A model generated the notes under the pieces. That model was not told the DNA's origin and did no database searches. It was given only the letters and a program-made list of their open reading frames with translations. A program made the translations under genes and the position numbers. A stretch of DNA of 37,501 nt. Source: Thermoplasmata archaeon (lineage in GTDB: Archaea > Thermoplasmatota > Thermoplasmata > Lutacidiplasmatales > UBA184). The stretch covers positions 1-37,501 of the forward strand of contig JASHVP010000086.1 of NCBI GenBank assembly GCA_030044475.1, in the 5' to 3' direction. Below, piece by piece: positions 24,091 through 32,400 of the stretch. How positions within the stretch are numbered: position 1 is the stretch's first letter; each line of letters opens with the position of its first letter.

Positions 24091-24109
24091 GCCGCCGGGG
24101 ATTCGAACC
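24091..24109 (-). repeat. Reverse-oriented tRNA T-arm-like fragment
   Basis: The minus strand reads GGTTCGAATCCCC followed by GGCGGC, like the 3' end of a tRNA. No matching 5' half is present, so it is a fragment, not a gene. Confidence 0.4.
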
Positions 24110-24111
24110 AA

Positions 24112-24142
24112 GAGGGCAGTCCCTCGCGCGGCTGGTTTTCTC
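24112..24142 (+). repeat. Third, eroded copy of tRNA-Thr 3' end
   Basis: GAGGG, then CAG in place of the seven-base T-loop region, then TCCCTC and CGCGGCTGG parallel the T-stem and acceptor of tRNA-Thr. It matches 22095-22117 at 21 of 23 positions, including TTTTCTC beyond the tRNA part. Confidence 0.55.
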
Positions 24143-24313
24143 GACGCGGCTCGACTCGTACCGGGAAGGGAGGGCAGCCTTCGGGGAGCTAGGACCTCCC
24201 AGAGAGTCCTACCGTGACTTCGAAGGGACTCGACGAGCGAGTACCGCTCCTTTGGGAATCCCCGGGTCGAATTCCACGGTTTGGAACCGAGCCCTTACGG
24301 ACCCGCCGCGCGG

Positions 24314-25300
24314 CTACCCGGCTCGGTCCAACACCTTCAGGGCCGTCAGCGTGATCATCTTGCTCGGACGACCGACCCGCTCGAAGGTCATTGACATCGG
24401 GCGCTCGTTCGGGTGTCCCGCATACCACCGTGCGCTCGTGGTCCCCGCTCGATCCAGCCAGTCGGGATGGTGGGCAGCCAAGTTCCACCGCCCATCGCTC
24501 CGCTGCTTTCTCTTGAGGTGGTCCAGGGCGAAGGCGAGGCGTCGGTCGCTCGCGTACCCAAGAGCGGTCAGCATGTCGAGCCCGACTAGGATATCGTAGT
24601 AGTAGTGCGTGGGCCAGTGGAAACGGTACCACGGCGGGTATCGGTCCCCCTGGCGGTGGAGCTCGTGGTCCAGGAAGAATTCCGATGCCCGCTCCACGCA
24701 CGCCTTCATGGTCGGCGACCACTTCGAGCGCGGATAGGCCGCGAAGGCCGCCAACCCCTCCCACGAATCGAGATTGCGACTCTTCGAGGGACCGTCGGTG
24801 AAGTTCCAACACGACCAGCCTCCTTGGGGGTGCGAGGTCTGGACCAGCCACTCGAGTGTCTTGCGGGTGCGTGGGTCGTCCGCGTATCCGAATTTCACGA
24901 GAGCGCGTGCCATATTGCCCGTGAAACACAGGTGACCGATGCCTTGATTCCCCAGTGCGCCCACGCCGCCGTTCTTGAGCGGGGTTTTCGCCATCCACAG
25001 CTCTGACGACGCAGCAACCTCGGGGATGGAGCGGGAGGCGCCGAGGTCCGCCATCGCGAGGAGATTCCAATTCATCGACTGATACTTCGGCCACATGGGC
25101 GCGCCATTGCGGACCCACCATCCTCCGGGGTCACGCTTGGCGAGCATGTCGGCGACCCAACCTTCCCGAGGGATCCGAGCCTTCGCCTCGCGAACGTCCG
25201 GGTCGCTCGCCTTGCGGCCCAGCAGTTGCGTGAGAGTGAGATAACGAACGGACGGTTGTTCCGGTTCCAACAGCCACTCGATGACTCGTTGGCCCGGCAT
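24314..25300 (-). CDS. Prenyltransferase/squalene-oxidase repeat (terpenoid cyclase fold) protein
   Basis: A 328-residue all-helical protein resembling the alpha/alpha-barrel of prenyltransferase and squalene-hopene cyclase-like repeats. Repeated elements include GIGHLCFTGNMARALVKFGY, LVQTSHPQGGWSCW, THYYYDILVGLDMLTALGY and LKRKQRSDGRWNL; QxxxGxW-like motifs recur. It is half the length of a true squalene cyclase, and I see no DXDD acid motif, so terpene cyclisation is unproven. ATG 25300 fits a TATA element at leaderless distance; TTG 25312 would add four residues. It lies between the third and fourth eroded tRNA-Thr copies. Confidence 0.75.
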   Translation of the reverse strand: MPGQRVIEWLLEPEQPSVRYLTLTQLLGRKASDPDVREAKARIPREGWVADMLAKRDPGGWWVRNGAPMWPKYQSMNWNLLAMADLGASRSIPEVAASSELWMAKTPLKNGGVGALGNQGIGHLCFTGNMARALVKFGYADDPRTRKTLEWLVQTSHPQGGWSCWNFTDGPSKSRNLDSWEGLAAFAAYPRSKWSPTMKACVERASEFFLDHELHRQGDRYPPWYRFHWPTHYYYDILVGLDMLTALGYASDRRLAFALDHLKRKQRSDGRWNLAAHHPDWLDRAGTTSARWYAGHPNERPMSMTFERVGRPSKMITLTALKVLDRAG

Positions 25301-25323
25301 TGCCCGCGGCAATTTCCGGAGCG

Positions 25324-25329
25324 TTTAAT
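25324..25329 (-). promoter_or_regulatory. TATA element of the terpenoid-cyclase-fold gene
   Basis: The minus strand reads ATTAAA, centred about 26 bases before ATG 25300, which implies a leaderless mRNA. Confidence 0.45.
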
Positions 25330-25459
25330 CCTGGATGGAGACGTCGGCCTATCATCACACGGGAGGTTCACATCCGAATCGCGTCGCGGCCTTCGCGTGA
25401 CGTCAGCTCTCAGGACTCGGCGGCGGTGTCTTGGGCGGCCGAGTCGTCCAGGACTTGAG

Positions 25460-25478
25460 CCCTCAGGTCGAATCCCTC
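25460..25478 (+). repeat. Fourth, weak copy of tRNA-Thr-like site
   Basis: The 19 bases match 22082-22100, the upstream flank plus the T-loop and T-stem part of copy two, at 16 positions. The match stops before the acceptor stem. It is suggestive only. Confidence 0.35.
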
Positions 25479-25536
25479 GATCGCGAAGGCTCCTTTGACC
25501 CGAAAACCGGCCGCATCCTGAGCGTCGGCCGCTGCA

Positions 25537-25550
25537 GCATGGATTTGAAC
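25537..25550 (-). repeat. Reverse T-arm fragment identical to part of tRNA-iMet
   Basis: Fourteen bases on minus equal 33157-33170, the T-loop and T-stem of the initiator tRNA in this window. A T-loop consensus explains part of the match. Confidence 0.35.
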
Positions 25551-25760
25551 TCCGAGTTGAACCCCTTCTCGCGGGTCTCATCTCGCCGCGGATTTTTGCC
25601 GCGCTCCCCACCGCGCTTACCCAACGTAACCACCGCCTCGAAAACCGAAACAGGAACTTCTGGGCCCGATCGACGAGCTTCGGGTACGGGGCCGAACGGT
25701 GGCGGCACCGAAAAACAGGCTATCGGTCCCGTTCCGAAAGTCTGTCTCGGATGACATCGG

Positions 25761-25768
25761 TCTAAGAA
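25761..25768 (+). promoter_or_regulatory. Possible TATA element of the KaiC-like gene
   Basis: TCTAAGAA is centred about 27 bases before ATG 25792, implying a leaderless mRNA. Its match to the archaeal consensus is modest. Confidence 0.3.
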
Positions 25769-25791
25769 CCCCTTTCGACCATTCCTCGATC

Positions 25792-26574
25792 ATGCCGCGC
25801 CCCGCGACCACATCGGAGAAGATCGAGGGCTGGAATCCCCTTCCCGATCCCAACGGATTCTTCTCGTCGGGAATCGCCGACTTCGACCGGCTGCTCGGGG
25901 GTGGATTCCCCCGAGGGAGCTGCGCGCTCTTCAGCGTCGATGAGACGGTCGGACGCGAAGATCTCGATCTCCTGCTGATCCCGACGTTCCTGAATTTCCT
26001 CTATCAGTCCCGGGGGATCACCGCTACGTTGCCGTCTCGCGATTCCCCTCACGATTTTCGGGCGCGTCTCCTTCGCTTCGTCACGCGCCGTCGGTTCGAC
26101 AGCCGGGTGCGCGTGGTGGATTTCGTGGGTGAGGACGAGGGGCTCTCCTACGTCGTCAGCTTGCGGATCCGGAATCCGGCCCATCACCCGCTCACTCCCA
26201 CCGAACAGAAAGCCGGTCTGGAGAAGGCTCTGAAGGCCGAGAAAGCGGCCGCCGGGAATCGGAGGAAGCCGTGGCTGGAGCTGTCGGCATTCGAAGCCTT
26301 GGAGACGCTCGCGGGGGTGGAAGCGGCGACCCAGATGTTCTACATCGGCACGAAGCGGTCCCGGCAACTCGGCAACCTCTGGATCGGTCTCCTCAGTCCC
26401 GGTTTGGGGAGCGCGGCCGCGGCCCGCAGGATGGCCGATACGGAATTCGCCCTCCGCCACGAGGAGATGGGGCTCCTCATTCGGGGGATTCGACCGTCGT
26501 TCCCGAGTCACGTAGTCGTCTCGGACTCGAGAGCGGGTCCTCCCCACGTTGCGTTCGTCCCCCGCCCCTCCTGA
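25792..26574 (+). CDS. KaiC/GvpD-like RecA-fold protein without a P-loop
   Basis: A 260-residue protein whose N-terminal part copies the KaiC entry motif: GIADFDRLLGGGFPRGSCALFSVD at residues 27-50. In KaiC this leads into GxxGxGKT, but here the site reads DETVGREDLDL, with no Lys and no glycine-rich loop. ATP binding by the usual route is therefore unlikely. Later parts are charged (KALKAEKAAAGNRR) and end with the strand SHVVVSDSRAG. ATG 25792 is the preferred start; the longer GTG 25699 frame adds unconserved residues. It is followed after 41 bases by an RFC-like AAA+ gene. Function unknown; perhaps a regulatory partner of that ATPase. Confidence 0.7.
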   Translation: MPRPATTSEKIEGWNPLPDPNGFFSSGIADFDRLLGGGFPRGSCALFSVDETVGREDLDLLLIPTFLNFLYQSRGITATLPSRDSPHDFRARLLRFVTRRRFDSRVRVVDFVGEDEGLSYVVSLRIRNPAHHPLTPTEQKAGLEKALKAEKAAAGNRRKPWLELSAFEALETLAGVEAATQMFYIGTKRSRQLGNLWIGLLSPGLGSAAAARRMADTEFALRHEEMGLLIRGIRPSFPSHVVVSDSRAGPPHVAFVPRPS

Positions 26575-26615
26575 GGGTCGTCTCGCGGTCGAGGAACGAT
26601 GGGAGGGAGTTCGAG

Positions 26616-27362
26616 ATGATCGCATGCGCGAACGAAGGGGCGCACGTCCCGGGCCGGGAGACTCGCGCGTGGGCTACCGCCATGCCGCCGTCCGATCTCC
26701 CCGGGAAGGAGACCCCCTCCGTACGACGCGTGTCGATGGAGGACTTCCGACCGGCGCGCTTGCAGGACATTCTCGGTCAGCCCGACGCCATCGCTCGACT
26801 CCTACGGCTGGCCCGGGGGGTCCGGAACGGCTCGATCGTTCCTCCGACGCTCCTGCTGCACGGCCCACCGGGAATTGGTAAGACCACGGCCGTACGGGCC
26901 TTCGCTCGCGAAGTCCTGAGCGACGAGTTCGAGAACAGCTTCTCCGAATTGAAGGCCTTCGACGACCGCAGCCCGCGCCGGATGGCGGAGATCATTCTCA
27001 ATTCCCGTCGCCCGCCGTTGCGCGGTGCGCCGTTCCGGATCATCTTCTTTGACGAGATCGAAACGCTCAGTCCGGAGTCCATGAACGCCCTGCGACCCGC
27101 GGTGGAAGGTGAGGGTGGCACGTCTCTCTACGCCCTCGCCTGCAATGACATTCGTGATGTTCCGAAGCCCTTGCAGTCGAGGTGTACCGTTCTCGAGTTC
27201 CGCCCTGTGAGCCCGGAAGGGATGCGGCAGATTCTCGCTCGGGCGCTGCCGAGAACTTCGTTCCGGCTCGATGATCTGGCGATTGCGTCGATCGTCGAGC
27301 GATGCCACGGTATTCCGCGCGAGGCGATCAAACTCCTTCTCGAAGAGGGTGGTGCGGCCTAG
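26616..27362 (+). CDS. Short replication-factor-C-small-subunit-like AAA+ ATPase
   Basis: A 248-residue AAA+ protein resembling archaeal RfcS. It shows EDFRPARLQDILGQ, Walker A GPPGIGKT (83-90), Walker B IIFFDEIE (Asp146, Glu147), sensor 1 ACNDI and the clamp-loader SRC motif (188-190) with its arginine finger. True RfcS is about 320 residues and has a C-terminal collar; here the protein stops right after the lid (CHGIPREAIKLLLEEGG), so the oligomerising collar is missing. A 40-residue non-conserved N-terminus precedes the core. ATG 26616 has GGGAGG upstream; ATG 26682 is an alternative. It is likely cotranscribed with the KaiC-like gene. It is more likely a divergent paralogue than the replicative clamp loader. 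Confidence 0.82.
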   Translation: MIACANEGAHVPGRETRAWATAMPPSDLPGKETPSVRRVSMEDFRPARLQDILGQPDAIARLLRLARGVRNGSIVPPTLLLHGPPGIGKTTAVRAFAREVLSDEFENSFSELKAFDDRSPRRMAEIILNSRRPPLRGAPFRIIFFDEIETLSPESMNALRPAVEGEGGTSLYALACNDIRDVPKPLQSRCTVLEFRPVSPEGMRQILARALPRTSFRLDDLAIASIVERCHGIPREAIKLLLEEGGAA

Positions 27363-27669
27363 AGGCGGTGCGCGCGGGACCTCATCGCGTTCGGTTTCTG
27401 AACGCCGGAGTTCCATCCCACGCTGGAGCGACTGGGGAGGGCCGTCACTACCCGAGGCGAGCCCCCCGGAACCCCCGCGGATTCTCCCGCGAGTGGGATG
27501 GCCCGACCGTCGCCTCTCGCGCGCGGCTCGGTGCGGCGGCCTTGTGCCCTCTCCCATGACGTCGGGTCCCGGAAGCCACTTGCCCCCCCGCGGCAAGCGC
27601 CCTTGCGCCGCAGCGGTATCGAACGACCACCTCGCTCGGGGCAGTCGGAGCCAAGAAGTCTCGCGGGGA
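27363..27669. other. Intergenic region between convergent genes
   Basis: No gene is supported in these 307 bases. The open frames crossing it are overlapping low-complexity Arg/Pro-rich translations typical of GC-rich non-coding DNA. Confidence 0.4.
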
Positions 27670-28587
27670 CTACCTCGGCCGAAACCCGTCCGGCCGAAGT
27701 CCGTCGAACACGACGTACTCCCGACGCCCGACGAGTCGGAATCCCAGTTTCTCCGGAATTCGCCACGAGGCTATGTTCGGTTCGCCCGCCACCCAGACCG
27801 GCGTCAGTCCGGCAGCCCGTAGGTCGGAACAAACGAGGAACGCGGCAGCGCTCGCGAGACCTCGACGTCGTGCCTCGGGCAGTGTCGCCGCGCCCAGATC
27901 GACGTGGAGACCGGCCCACGCCGAGGTGGTGATCGCCGAGACGAGCTTTCCACCGGAAACGGACCCCGCTGCCACCCCATCCGACAGCGTACGAGCCGCG
28001 CTCCCGTGGCCGACGAAGAACGACCTGAAGAGCACGTCGGAACCCTCCACCTCCCGGAGGTCGGCAGCCCCGAGGCGCCGGACCTCGGGCCGGGTGAAAT
28101 TTCGGGGTTCTCCCCCGAGGGAGTAGATGCGTTCGCTGACAATTCGCGAGGGGAGCTCGAGCCTCGGTTCGAGCACCGAGGCCACCTCCCGTCCGATGCC
28201 TGCCTCAACATTGACACAGTCCCATCCGGGAAGGCGAGCGAGCAGGGACCAGAGCGCTTGCACATCGGTGCCCATGGCCATCGGCTCGCGTGGCTCCCCG
28301 AAACCCCGCACCACGGCCATCGCGGGAGCGGCCGGACTGCCGACGGCGTACGACCGACAGAGACCGAACTTGAGTTGACCTGCGGTCAGCGCCGAGAACG
28401 CCGTATCTCCCATCCATCGGAGGAGGGCGATCCGCTCGTCCGCGGTGAGTTCCGCCAACCCGGGTGCCTCGGGCAACACCTTCGACCGTCGAAGCGAACG
28501 GACAATGCGGAGAGCGGAAGAAGGCTGGGATTCGGCGAAGAAGGCGGGGTCGGTGCCAGCGACTCGGACGTCCAGCAGAGGAGCCAC
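27670..28587 (-). CDS. Two-part GNAT-family acetyltransferase
   Basis: A 305-residue protein with a C-terminal GNAT domain: KLVSAITTSAWAGLHVDLGAATLPEARRRGLASAAAFLVC contains the acetyl-CoA loop RRRGLASA, followed by PVWVAGEPNIASWRIPEKLGFRLVGRREYVV. The N-terminal half (about 1-165) shows no motif I recognise, but the overall length suits tandem-GNAT proteins with a degenerate first domain. GTG 28587 is the only reasonable start. It is convergent with the RFC-like gene. Substrate unknown. Confidence 0.8.
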   Translation of the reverse strand: MAPLLDVRVAGTDPAFFAESQPSSALRIVRSLRRSKVLPEAPGLAELTADERIALLRWMGDTAFSALTAGQLKFGLCRSYAVGSPAAPAMAVVRGFGEPREPMAMGTDVQALWSLLARLPGWDCVNVEAGIGREVASVLEPRLELPSRIVSERIYSLGGEPRNFTRPEVRRLGAADLREVEGSDVLFRSFFVGHGSAARTLSDGVAAGSVSGGKLVSAITTSAWAGLHVDLGAATLPEARRRGLASAAAFLVCSDLRAAGLTPVWVAGEPNIASWRIPEKLGFRLVGRREYVVFDGLRPDGFRPR

Positions 28588-28917
28588 GATGGATGGGACC
28601 TACCGTCGCGGGTGAGTGAGCCGCGCCGGGGAGGCGGTGATGGGAACCGGGGGCGCCCAGGTGGTCGGCGGCGGCCAGTTTTTCCCCCGGCCCGGGTGCG
28701 TCAATACGTCGGCCGAGGAGGCGCCTCCCCACGGTAGCGGCCGGACTCTGCTCCTTCGCTGACCAGCCCGGCTGACCACCGTGGGACCGCGACCAGACGG
28801 GCCGTACGCGACCCCTCGCGCCAGTCATCGCCTCCGGGGAAGCGAGAGATCCCCTCGACTCTCCCGAACGACCTCCCCTTGCATCGTCCCCCAGCCCCTC
28901 TGTCGAGGGGCCCGGTC
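28588..28917. other. Intergenic region
   Basis: These 330 bases lie between two minus-strand GNAT genes. I see no gene, tRNA or repeat in them. A plausible promoter for the downstream GNAT gene is not evident. Confidence 0.4.
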
Positions 28918-29364
28918 TCATGCCCGACGTTCGTAGTGAAGGAACGACACGTCGCGGACCCAACCTTCGGATTCGTACAGCGATCGTGCTGGATTATCAA
29001 CCGCGGTCTCAAGCGTCAGGTACTCCGCCCGAGTTTCGCGGGCGTACCTCCGGGCCCGTCGGAGCAGCGCCCGTCCCACACCGTTCCGTCGGCAACCGGG
29101 GAGAACGTAGAGGTCGTTCAGCACCCAGATCGGCCGTAGGGAAATGGAGGAGAAGGACGGATAGAGGAGGGTGAAGCCGACCACATCTCCCGCCTGCTCC
29201 GCCAGAAACACGACCGCCTCGCGGCGACGCAGTCGCGAAGCGAGGTACGTACGTTCCCCCGACGGGTTCGGTCGCCGTCGGTAGAATCGCCGGTACGCCC
29301 CGAAGAGAGGAACGAGGCGACCCAGGTCGCCGGCCCGCGCCCGTCGAATTACGAGCGGAGCCAC
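28918..29364 (-). CDS. GNAT-family N-acetyltransferase
   Basis: A 148-residue complete GNAT enzyme. The core strand and pyrophosphate loop are WVLNDLYVLPGCRRNGVGRALLRRARRYA, followed by LTLETAVDNPARSLYESEGWVRD, the typical asparagine-centred segment before the last strands. The N-terminal VIRRARAGDLGRLVPLF is standard. The start is GTG 29364, which shares no overlap with neighbours. Most like small GNATs acting on amines or antibiotics; the substrate is not predictable. Confidence 0.87.
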   Translation of the reverse strand: MAPLVIRRARAGDLGRLVPLFGAYRRFYRRRPNPSGERTYLASRLRRREAVVFLAEQAGDVVGFTLLYPSFSSISLRPIWVLNDLYVLPGCRRNGVGRALLRRARRYARETRAEYLTLETAVDNPARSLYESEGWVRDVSFLHYERRA

Positions 29365-29400
29365 GCGCGGTCAGCGAACGGGGCCGATTAGGCGTTGCGC

Positions 29401-29428
29401 TCGCTACCCCGGGGGATTCGAACTCCTC
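29401..29428 (-). repeat. Reverse tRNA 3'-end-like fragment
   Basis: The minus strand carries GTTCGAATCCCCC followed by GGGGTAGCGA, like a T-arm and acceptor end. No cloverleaf can be completed around it. Confidence 0.35.
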
Positions 29429-29440
29429 ACGGACCGAGGG

Positions 29441-29448
29441 ATATGTAC
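29441..29448 (+). promoter_or_regulatory. TATA element of the thermopsin-family gene
   Basis: ATATGTAC lies about 27 bases before ATG 29472, implying a leaderless mRNA. Confidence 0.45.
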
Positions 29449-29471
29449 TAGTTCCCAGCTCGCTGCCCTCG

Positions 29472-32400
29472 ATGACCGTGTCCATCTTGCGGTCGTTCCG
29501 TCCGGCCGTGGCGGGGGTGGTTGCCGGGGTCGTACTTCTCGGAGCCCTGGGCACAGCGGCGATCGGATGGGGGTCGGCCGCCCATCCGTCGTCCGGCGGA
29601 TTCGAGTCTCCACTCGCGCCGAGCCCACTGAGGGCCGGGGGGGCCGCCGGCGTCTACGCGGACTCGAAGTTCGATCAACGGGTCGCCTCGACCGCGACAG
29701 AGCTCCGACAGGCCGGTTTCCCGCCCCAGGACGTCCGGTTGCCGTACGTCGGGACCCCGGCCCGTCTCGTGGACGGGGTGGTCGAGCCGGGGCCGGTGGC
29801 CGCGCTCTCCAATGTGACGCCCTACGCGTCCGCGTCCCCGGCCCCGTCCGGGATTGCCTACTACGGGGAGAGCCAACCGGGATCCACGGTGCAGGCAACC
29901 ACGCTCTACGCGTCGAGCGTCGCAGGAACCCTGACGGTCTCGAAGCTGTCCGCGCTCAGCCTCGATGTCGACACTCCCGGAGTGTGGGGCATCCAGCTCA
30001 ATTCGGTCCTCACGAACGTGACCCTCCAGGGAGGCACGGGCTACCAATTCTGGACCCAGAACGCGGTCGACTATTACGCCGAGAACTCGACGATCAACTT
30101 CGGTGAGGACACCTGGAACTTTTCGTCGGAGGCGGCGTCGGTACCGGTCGGAGGGTCGACGATCGCGGCCCAAAGCCCGAGCGGGGAGTTTGTCGGAGGT
30201 CTTCAGGTCGCGGAAGGTCCGTTCCTTTCCGCGCCGATGCCGTTCTCCTTGGCGCTGTACCTGAACTCGTCCGTGACCGCTTCCGGCGACCAGGAATTGT
30301 GGTTCAACTACACGCTGCTCCCGGCCGGCGGACCGCTCGAGACGGGCAACTACGCCTGGGAGATCTTCAATTCCACCAACCCGTCCCACCCGGGATTCGC
30401 CGCGCTTGCCCCGTTCCAGGCCTCGGGGACGATGCTCGACCCCATCGGAGCCCCGAACGACTTCGAGCTCGACTTCGGAATCGGGGGCTTCAACGGGGCG
30501 AATATCGACGACTTGGCCGCCAACGCGACCGCCACCCTCGACTACTGTCCCTCGGCCACCCCCCTCTGCTCGTCGAGTACCTACCAGTCGGTGCCAGCGG
30601 CGGAGGACTACGGTGGAGAGACCGGCGAGACGTCGGACGGTCTGTCGATCACCTACTCGGGCACCACGGCGACCGCGACCGCCGGCCCGGCCCTCCTGCG
30701 GGGACTCTGGGGGTTCTCGGGCGCGGCCGGGTCGTCGAGCGGATCGACCCCCGTGCGGAACGCCGTGGCCATCGCGGGAGCTCCCGACGGCGGCGGGAGC
30801 GTCCCGTACGTCTTCGTCTTCCTGAACCTGACGACCTCGATCGACACGACCTACGAGTGGGCACCGGACGTGCCCGTGTGGTACTTGGCCCCCGGGACGT
30901 ACCACTACGAGATCGAGCTCGCCGACTACGCCGAGGCGACGGGCACCCTGGTCGTGGGCGGACTCCCGACCCAACTGGCGGTCACCCTTTCGTACCACCC
31001 GGCCTCGGGAGTCTACACACCGCTGTGGGCCCTCAACGACTCCGCGCTCGCCGGGATCTCGACGTCGGGGTCCGGAACGATCTTCGGCCAGTACGAGCTG
31101 TTCAACAATCCGACGTCGGATTGCTCGGACTGCGCGAACGCGTCCGACGGGAACCTCTCGTCGTCGTTCGCGTCGTGGAACGATCTCCTCTACCCGACGT
31201 TCGCGGGCGTGCTCCTGGTCAGCACCGACGCGTACGTGGAGGTCGACCATCCCCCGACGTTCGACGTGTTCGCCGATATCTTCAGTTCGCTCAGTCCCTC
31301 GCTCACCGCCGCGCTCCCGTTCTACCTCCAGATCGAGTTCCTGGGGACGCAGCACGTGACCCTCACGGGCGATGACACCCCCGGCGGTTGGCCCGCGATG
31401 TTCGAGACGCTGACTCTCGCCGGCACGGTCGGGGGCGACCAGGACCTTTTCCCCACCGCGAATGTCGTCGTCTGGAACTCGACGGACGACCTGATCATGT
31501 CGAACGAGTTCGTCGACCCGGGGACCGTCCCCACGTACAGCTCCCTGTGCATTTCGATCTGCGCGGCGGTGAAGTGCAACGACTGTGGCCCGACGGACGG
31601 TCTGCTGCTCTACGGCGGAACGCGGAACACCGTCTGGGGCAACACGTTCGAAGATGCGGAGATGCCCGGGGAGTACACCGGATCGTACGGCGGTCTCGCC
31701 GAGGCCGAGAGCGGCGACCTGATCTACAACAACAACTTCTCCGTCGACAATCCGACGGTCGATCTCCCGTTCGACCTGTACAACGACTCGTGCCCGTTCG
31801 GGTTCGCCGGCGACTGCCTCCCGACGTTCCTGCCGACCTACTCCGACACGTGGAACGTGTCGAACCAGTCGTCCTCGACGGTCAGCGCCTCGGTGAACGG
31901 CTTTCCGCTCTCGGGCAACGTGCTCGGCGCCGGCTGCCCGTTCCAGGGAGGCAACTTCTGGTCGACGTACGGCGACGCCCTCAATCCGACCGGGACGCTC
32001 CCGTTCGTGAACGTCTACAACTACTCCGAGGACCTGCCGATGCTCCCCCCGGGAACCCTCGCCGATCAGGCGGGGATCCGGATCGGCGGGGACGATTTGC
32101 CGCTCACCCGGGGCGGCTGCACGAGCCCCCCACCGTCGACGTATCCGGTCACGTTCTCGCAGAGCGGGCTCCCGTCGGGCACGAACTGGTCGGTCACCCT
32201 GGGCACGACGGTCAACGGGTCGACGCTTCCGACGATCGGGTTCCAGGTGTCGAACGGGACGTATTCGTACGTGGTCGGGGCGGTGGCGGGATACGCCTCG
32301 GCGCCCTCGGCCGGCAACGTCACGGTCCAGGGCTCGGCCGTCTCGGAGTCGATCGTGTTCTCGCCGATCGCCCCGACGTACGGCGTGACGTTCTTCGAGA

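Larger units (their letters stand above)
25330..25760. other. Non-coding stretch with tRNA-like fragments
   Basis: No gene is supported in these 430 bases. They contain the weak tRNA-Thr-like copy at 25460-25478 and a reverse T-arm fragment at 25537-25550. Open frames here are short and unrecognisable. Confidence 0.45.

Noticed and set aside
29448..31355. A long open frame antisense to the thermopsin-family gene
   Set aside because: Its composition is low-complexity Arg/Glu/Val and it mirrors a well-supported plus-strand gene.
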